A DNA stretch of 64,000 bases from Bolinopsis microptera (lineage: Eukaryota; Ctenophora; Tentaculata; Lobata; Bolinopsidae): positions 2,694,001 to 2,758,000 of the forward strand of contig NC_087082.1 of NCBI RefSeq assembly GCF_026151205.1. The letters are read 5' to 3'. Positions within the stretch are counted from its first letter, which is position 1. Every line of letters starts with the position of its first letter. Both the position numbers and the translations under genes were made by a program. The notes below the pieces were generated by a model. It saw only the letters and a list, made by a program, of their open reading frames with translations, did not search any database and was not told the DNA's origin. Positions 61,950 through 64,000 of the stretch are shown here, piece after piece.

Positions 61950-64000
61950 GGAGGATTGCAGCGTAGACCATGATTTATTGATTTGGTTAAATTATTGGGG
62001 CTTCAATGTCAGAAGAATGACTTGGTATGAGAAGATTTACGGGACTTTTTCAGTGTTTACACTTTTTTGTTGTGCAATGATTGACATCCTCTATCAAACG
62101 CTTCGTACAAGTAAAAATTAAATGAACACCTGGGGGACCTTCTATAAAGTTAACAAAAACACTTGGGTTATTAATTTCAACTTCCGGGAGCTTTATTTAT
62201 CAACTGTTTATTTGAGTGCATATTTCTCTCATCGGCCATTCGAAATTTCGAAAGTCAGGACGATTTAAGATTTCAAAACTATATTGTGAGGATCAGCTCA
62301 AGTCGCTATTTCGATAAAGTAAGCACCCTGTACTATATTCTGCAGGAGATTCGAATACTGTGAATTAAGTTCCGAGATCCGATACATCCATAGATATATT
62401 AGCTTTTCTGTGTATCTAAAAACTGCTTATATATTTTTTTGGTGCAACTTTTAACACTGTTTAATTCTATGACAATGATGACTAAGGCTTTACAAAATTT
62501 TGGCTTCAATTTCATTCATTTATTTTTTAATTCCTTAGGGAAAGTTACCACTAGAACGATCGCTATACAATATCATTGTTGTGGCAACGTTCGGAGAATA
62601 TTTTATGCGCTTCTTTAAATTTTGAATTTTGCGAGCATTTTACTAACTGAAATGAGTAATTTGGGGATTTATTTTTCTATATATTTCCCAGGTTTCATAA
62701 TAGATAACGATGAATTGTTTTGCTGTATTCGTTCAGATATTTCGTTTTAAGGGAGTGCTGAACTTAAGTCTTCTTTTTTTATTGAATTATAAATGTATCA
62801 ATCTGCATATTTAGGAATTCGTAGGTTTGTGCAAATTTTTCCCTTTTCCTCAATACTCTAGTAGCAGAGAGGTGTTGTTGAGTGTGTGCTTTGCTTTATC
62901 GAGTTTTTGCTACTGAATCGAGTTAAATAGTTCCAGCTGTGGAAAATAGTTTCATATTAGGCGCATAAAAAAGAAAGTTTTTAAAGGGTTAGAGACTTAG
63001 ATTTGGGCTTGAAATGACCGCAATAATTATATGTTTATATAGGCACTATGAAGGTTTTGTAGGCTCAAAATTCTTACTTTTTGGAGAAAATTCAGAACAA
63101 ATGATTTTCACAGGGTGCAAGTTAAATATACTTCAGAAGCTAATATAACTAAAATCGAGTGTGCAGTTCGATTTCTACAATCTGTACAGACACAGAGTCC
63201 TTTGAAATGCTCTGGATGCTACCTTACCAAAGTATGGCACGTCTTATGACGACAATATCGACTGGCTAACAACGTACTCTCAACCAGATCTACGCGCTAG
63301 TGTTCTGTATAAAGGTCCTATATTAGCTATTACCGACCACAACATTAGTCGCATAACTTGCCCATCTAGCATTTTCTCAATAAGCATTTATAAGAAATCA
63401 GCAAAGCGTGTAATGATAGAACTACAAAGCTCAGGAAACGATGAAGAATGGCCAACTTTTCTGTTACATAATTTACCCGGGCTACGTAAATCAGCAAGAT
63501 CAGGCACTCAACAAGTCAACTACCGAGAATAACCTAAGGAATAAGTAAAACTAGACGGTTAGCACACTAGTCACTATCAACCATATAATGCCACATTTTT
63601 CACTGTCTTCTCACTGTCAAGATAGCACAAGCAGGTGCTGATAAGACATGGGCTCAATTACTTTAATTATTTTAACTTCAAACAAAAAGTTTCCACTCCA
63701 TAACTTACCAGGATTTCGTAAATCAAAAAGAACAGCCGACACGTAATAGCAACCTAACATATGCAGCTCAACTTTCACTATTATATCAGTGTCCCATCTA
63801 AATCACTTATCGTGCCATCCTGACAACACATATTTCACTGCCAACTAGCGCAAACCTATACTGATAAAACACCTACGACAGTATTATCAAGTAAAGAATT
63901 TGATATAAACGTTTAAGCTTTCAAATGTGTTTGCAGATCAGGGTCATCAGAATCAACTGATAAAATATAGACGAAATAACTATGACTATGAGTTCGATGA
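61950..64000. other. 3' flank of the 5-phosphatase gene
   Basis: AT-rich to about 63190, with no AATAAA close to the stop codon. A retroelement-like relic follows at 63206-63534. No gene start was recognised before the window ends. Confidence 0.5.
63206..63534 (+). pseudogene. Retroelement-like relic ORF without a start
   Basis: Open for 109 codons from just after a TGA to TAA at 63533. It contains residues such as NIDWLTTYSQPDLRASVLYK and EEWPTFLLHNLPGLRKS. A second decayed copy of the LHNLPGxRKS segment lies at about 63690-63750 (LHNLPGFRKSKRTADT). Repetition and lack of a start suggest an old mobile element; no family assigned. Confidence 0.4.

Noticed and set aside
1..64000. tRNA, rRNA and other RNA genes
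   Set aside because: No A-box/B-box pair with a cloverleaf and no rRNA-like stretch was recognised by eye; a tRNAscan-SE run would settle it.

Overview
This is animal nuclear DNA, probably from an invertebrate. Genes have GT-AG introns of a few hundred bases to 9 kb, the sequence is AT-rich by eye, mobile-element debris is dense, and the families are animal ones: ZNFX1-type helicases, eIF4G-type MIF4G, SKICH-type inositol 5-phosphatase, sushi/CCP proteins, LINE and Penelope-like fragments, and a TTAGGG-type telomere motif. A cnidarian would fit, but the phylum cannot be fixed from this window. Exon boundaries were derived by hand from GT/AG sites, reading phase and comparison between paralogues. 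All database searches remain to be done.

Left part (1-33.2 kb): an array of three ZNFX1-like paralogues, all on the + strand. Copy A (1-5522) is cut at its 5' end by the window edge. Copy B (9978-19963) keeps its upstream exons and carries four tandem NFX1 zinc-finger blocks instead of one. It is broken by four frameshifts and has lost its C-terminus. Copy C (26239-33225) is intact: five exons, 2,080 residues. A and C join the RNA helicase and NFX1 zinc fingers to a C-terminal PARP (ADP-ribosyltransferase) domain, which vertebrate ZNFX1 does not have. The catalytic triad reads H-Y-E in C and H-Y-Q in A. Between B and C lies a complete six-exon gene for a stand-alone eIF4G-type MIF4G protein of 315 residues (22247-24674). 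Its first exon weakly resembles exon 1 of copy C. ZNFX1 is a known RNA sensor and small-RNA factor, so an RNA-defence and translation-control neighbourhood is a reasonable inference, but it is not proven here.

Middle (33.2-39.4 kb): an orphan phase-1 exon encodes a transmembrane segment and a cytoplasmic tail with four YAxV/YAxI tyrosine motifs. About 5 kb with no recognised gene follows.

Right part (39.4-62 kb): one 12-exon gene encodes a 568-residue inositol polyphosphate 5-phosphatase with an N-terminal signal-peptide-like leader, a roughly 170-residue lysine-rich insertion in the catalytic domain and a C-terminal SKICH-like domain. Its 9.3 kb intron 2 contains two antisense secreted CCP (sushi) genes of one family and a 2.1 kb foldback element. 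Other introns hold a lone LINE ORF1, a GIY-YIG endonuclease fragment and a reverse-transcriptase fragment of Penelope-like type, and a 766 bp inverted-repeat element. The last 2 kb hold only a retroelement-like relic.

Several inverted-repeat elements carry long G or C runs just inside their ends and have short direct repeats outside. They look like one structural class of foldback element.
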